In this document: in pieces, positions 5,115-5,218 of the stretch | How positions within the stretch are numbered: position 1 is the stretch's first letter | Layout: the number at the start of each line of letters is the position of its first letter | Source: Candidatus Limnocylindrales bacterium | GTDB taxonomy: Bacteria > Chloroflexota > Limnocylindria > Limnocylindrales > CSP1-4 | Assembly: GCA_030647575.1 (NCBI GenBank) | Contig: JAUSJS010000082.1 | Location: 1-5,218, forward strand | Reading direction: 5' to 3' | Length of the DNA: 5,218 nt | Translations under genes and position numbers: made by a program | The notes under the pieces: model-generated | Seen by the model: the letters and a program-made list of their open reading frames with translations, nothing else | Told to the model about the DNA's origin: nothing | Database searches by the model: none

Positions 5115-5218
5115 GCGACCGCGCCTGTGAGGCGCACTTCGCGGATATATCAGCGTGGTCGCAGCCACCTTCGTGCGGATCGCGCAGGGTTTGGGTCTCG
5201 GTCACGCTCGAATGTGGC

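Larger units (their letters stand above)
4843..5218. other. Intergenic stretch with no recognisable gene
   Basis: Both strands were read. The open frames here (a - strand frame over 4794-5168 and a + strand frame over 4903-5130) give Arg/Ser/Pro-rich, low-complexity translations without ribosome binding sites or family motifs, and I do not accept them. No tRNA T-arm, rRNA or CRISPR pattern was seen. The stretch contains short repeats listed separately and the octamers TGCGTGCA at 4887-4894 and 4904-4911. The 5' end of a further gene may begin beyond 5218. Confidence 0.6.

Noticed and set aside
4794..5168. 124-codon open frame on the - strand
   Set aside because: It overlaps the end of the molybdoenzyme gene, has no ribosome binding site, and its translation is low-complexity Arg/Ser/His with no recognisable domain.
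4843..5218. CRISPR array, tRNA or insertion-sequence end in the terminal region
   Set aside because: Repeats are too few and irregular for CRISPR, and there is no GGTTCGA-type T-arm or acceptor stem. The inverted repeat does not flank a transposase or show a clear target-site duplication.

Overview
The window is a GC-rich bacterial chromosomal segment with four parts: the 3' part of an OpuC/ProU-type compatible-solute ABC transporter operon on the + strand, a glycosyltransferase gene on the - strand, a small sulfite-oxidase-like molybdoenzyme gene on the + strand, and about 375 bases with no credible gene. High GC, strong third-position GC bias, a lipoprotein-anchored binding protein and an AAGGAGG ribosome binding site suggest a high-GC, probably monoderm lineage such as Chloroflexota or Actinomycetota. 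The sequence alone does not decide between them.

Layout. 1-754: C-terminal part of the ATPase (Walker B, D-loop, H-loop, a CBS pair, acidic tail); its N-terminal part lies outside the window. 751-1383 and 1385-2110: two tightly coupled permeases (an ATGA overlap, then a 1-base gap). 2111-2243: a 133-base gap with a hairpin directly after the stop, an extended -10 promoter candidate, a second strong hairpin and a consensus ribosome binding site. 2244-3254: the lipoprotein substrate-binding protein. 3277-3306: a 13-bp perfect-stem hairpin between convergent genes. 3330-4109 (-): family 2 glycosyltransferase. 4110-4239: divergent intergenic region with a 27-bp near-palindrome. 4240-4842 (+): cytosolic YuiH-type sulfite-oxidase-like protein. 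4843-5218: no gene recognised, but an 11-bp inverted repeat and a 16-base tandem repeat are present.

The main discovery candidate is the binding protein at 2244-3254. Its two halves are in the opposite order to ordinary OpuC/OsmF-type binding proteins. The segment that is normally C-terminal (GGPPEC...) comes first. A GGGSGS linker follows, and then the segment that is normally N-terminal (VGSTNF.EQ...). The protein stops exactly where the other half would normally begin. It therefore reads as a natural circular permutation in one complete gene with its own signal peptide, stop and terminator.

How the genes work together: the ATPase, two permeases and lipoprotein would form one importer for an osmoprotectant such as glycine betaine, choline or carnitine (substrate inferred from family only). 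The CBS pair and acidic tail on the ATPase suggest gating by ionic strength. The hairpins and internal promoter before the binding-protein gene could allow it to be expressed separately from the membrane components. The glycosyltransferase and molybdoenzyme have no evident functional link to the transporter.
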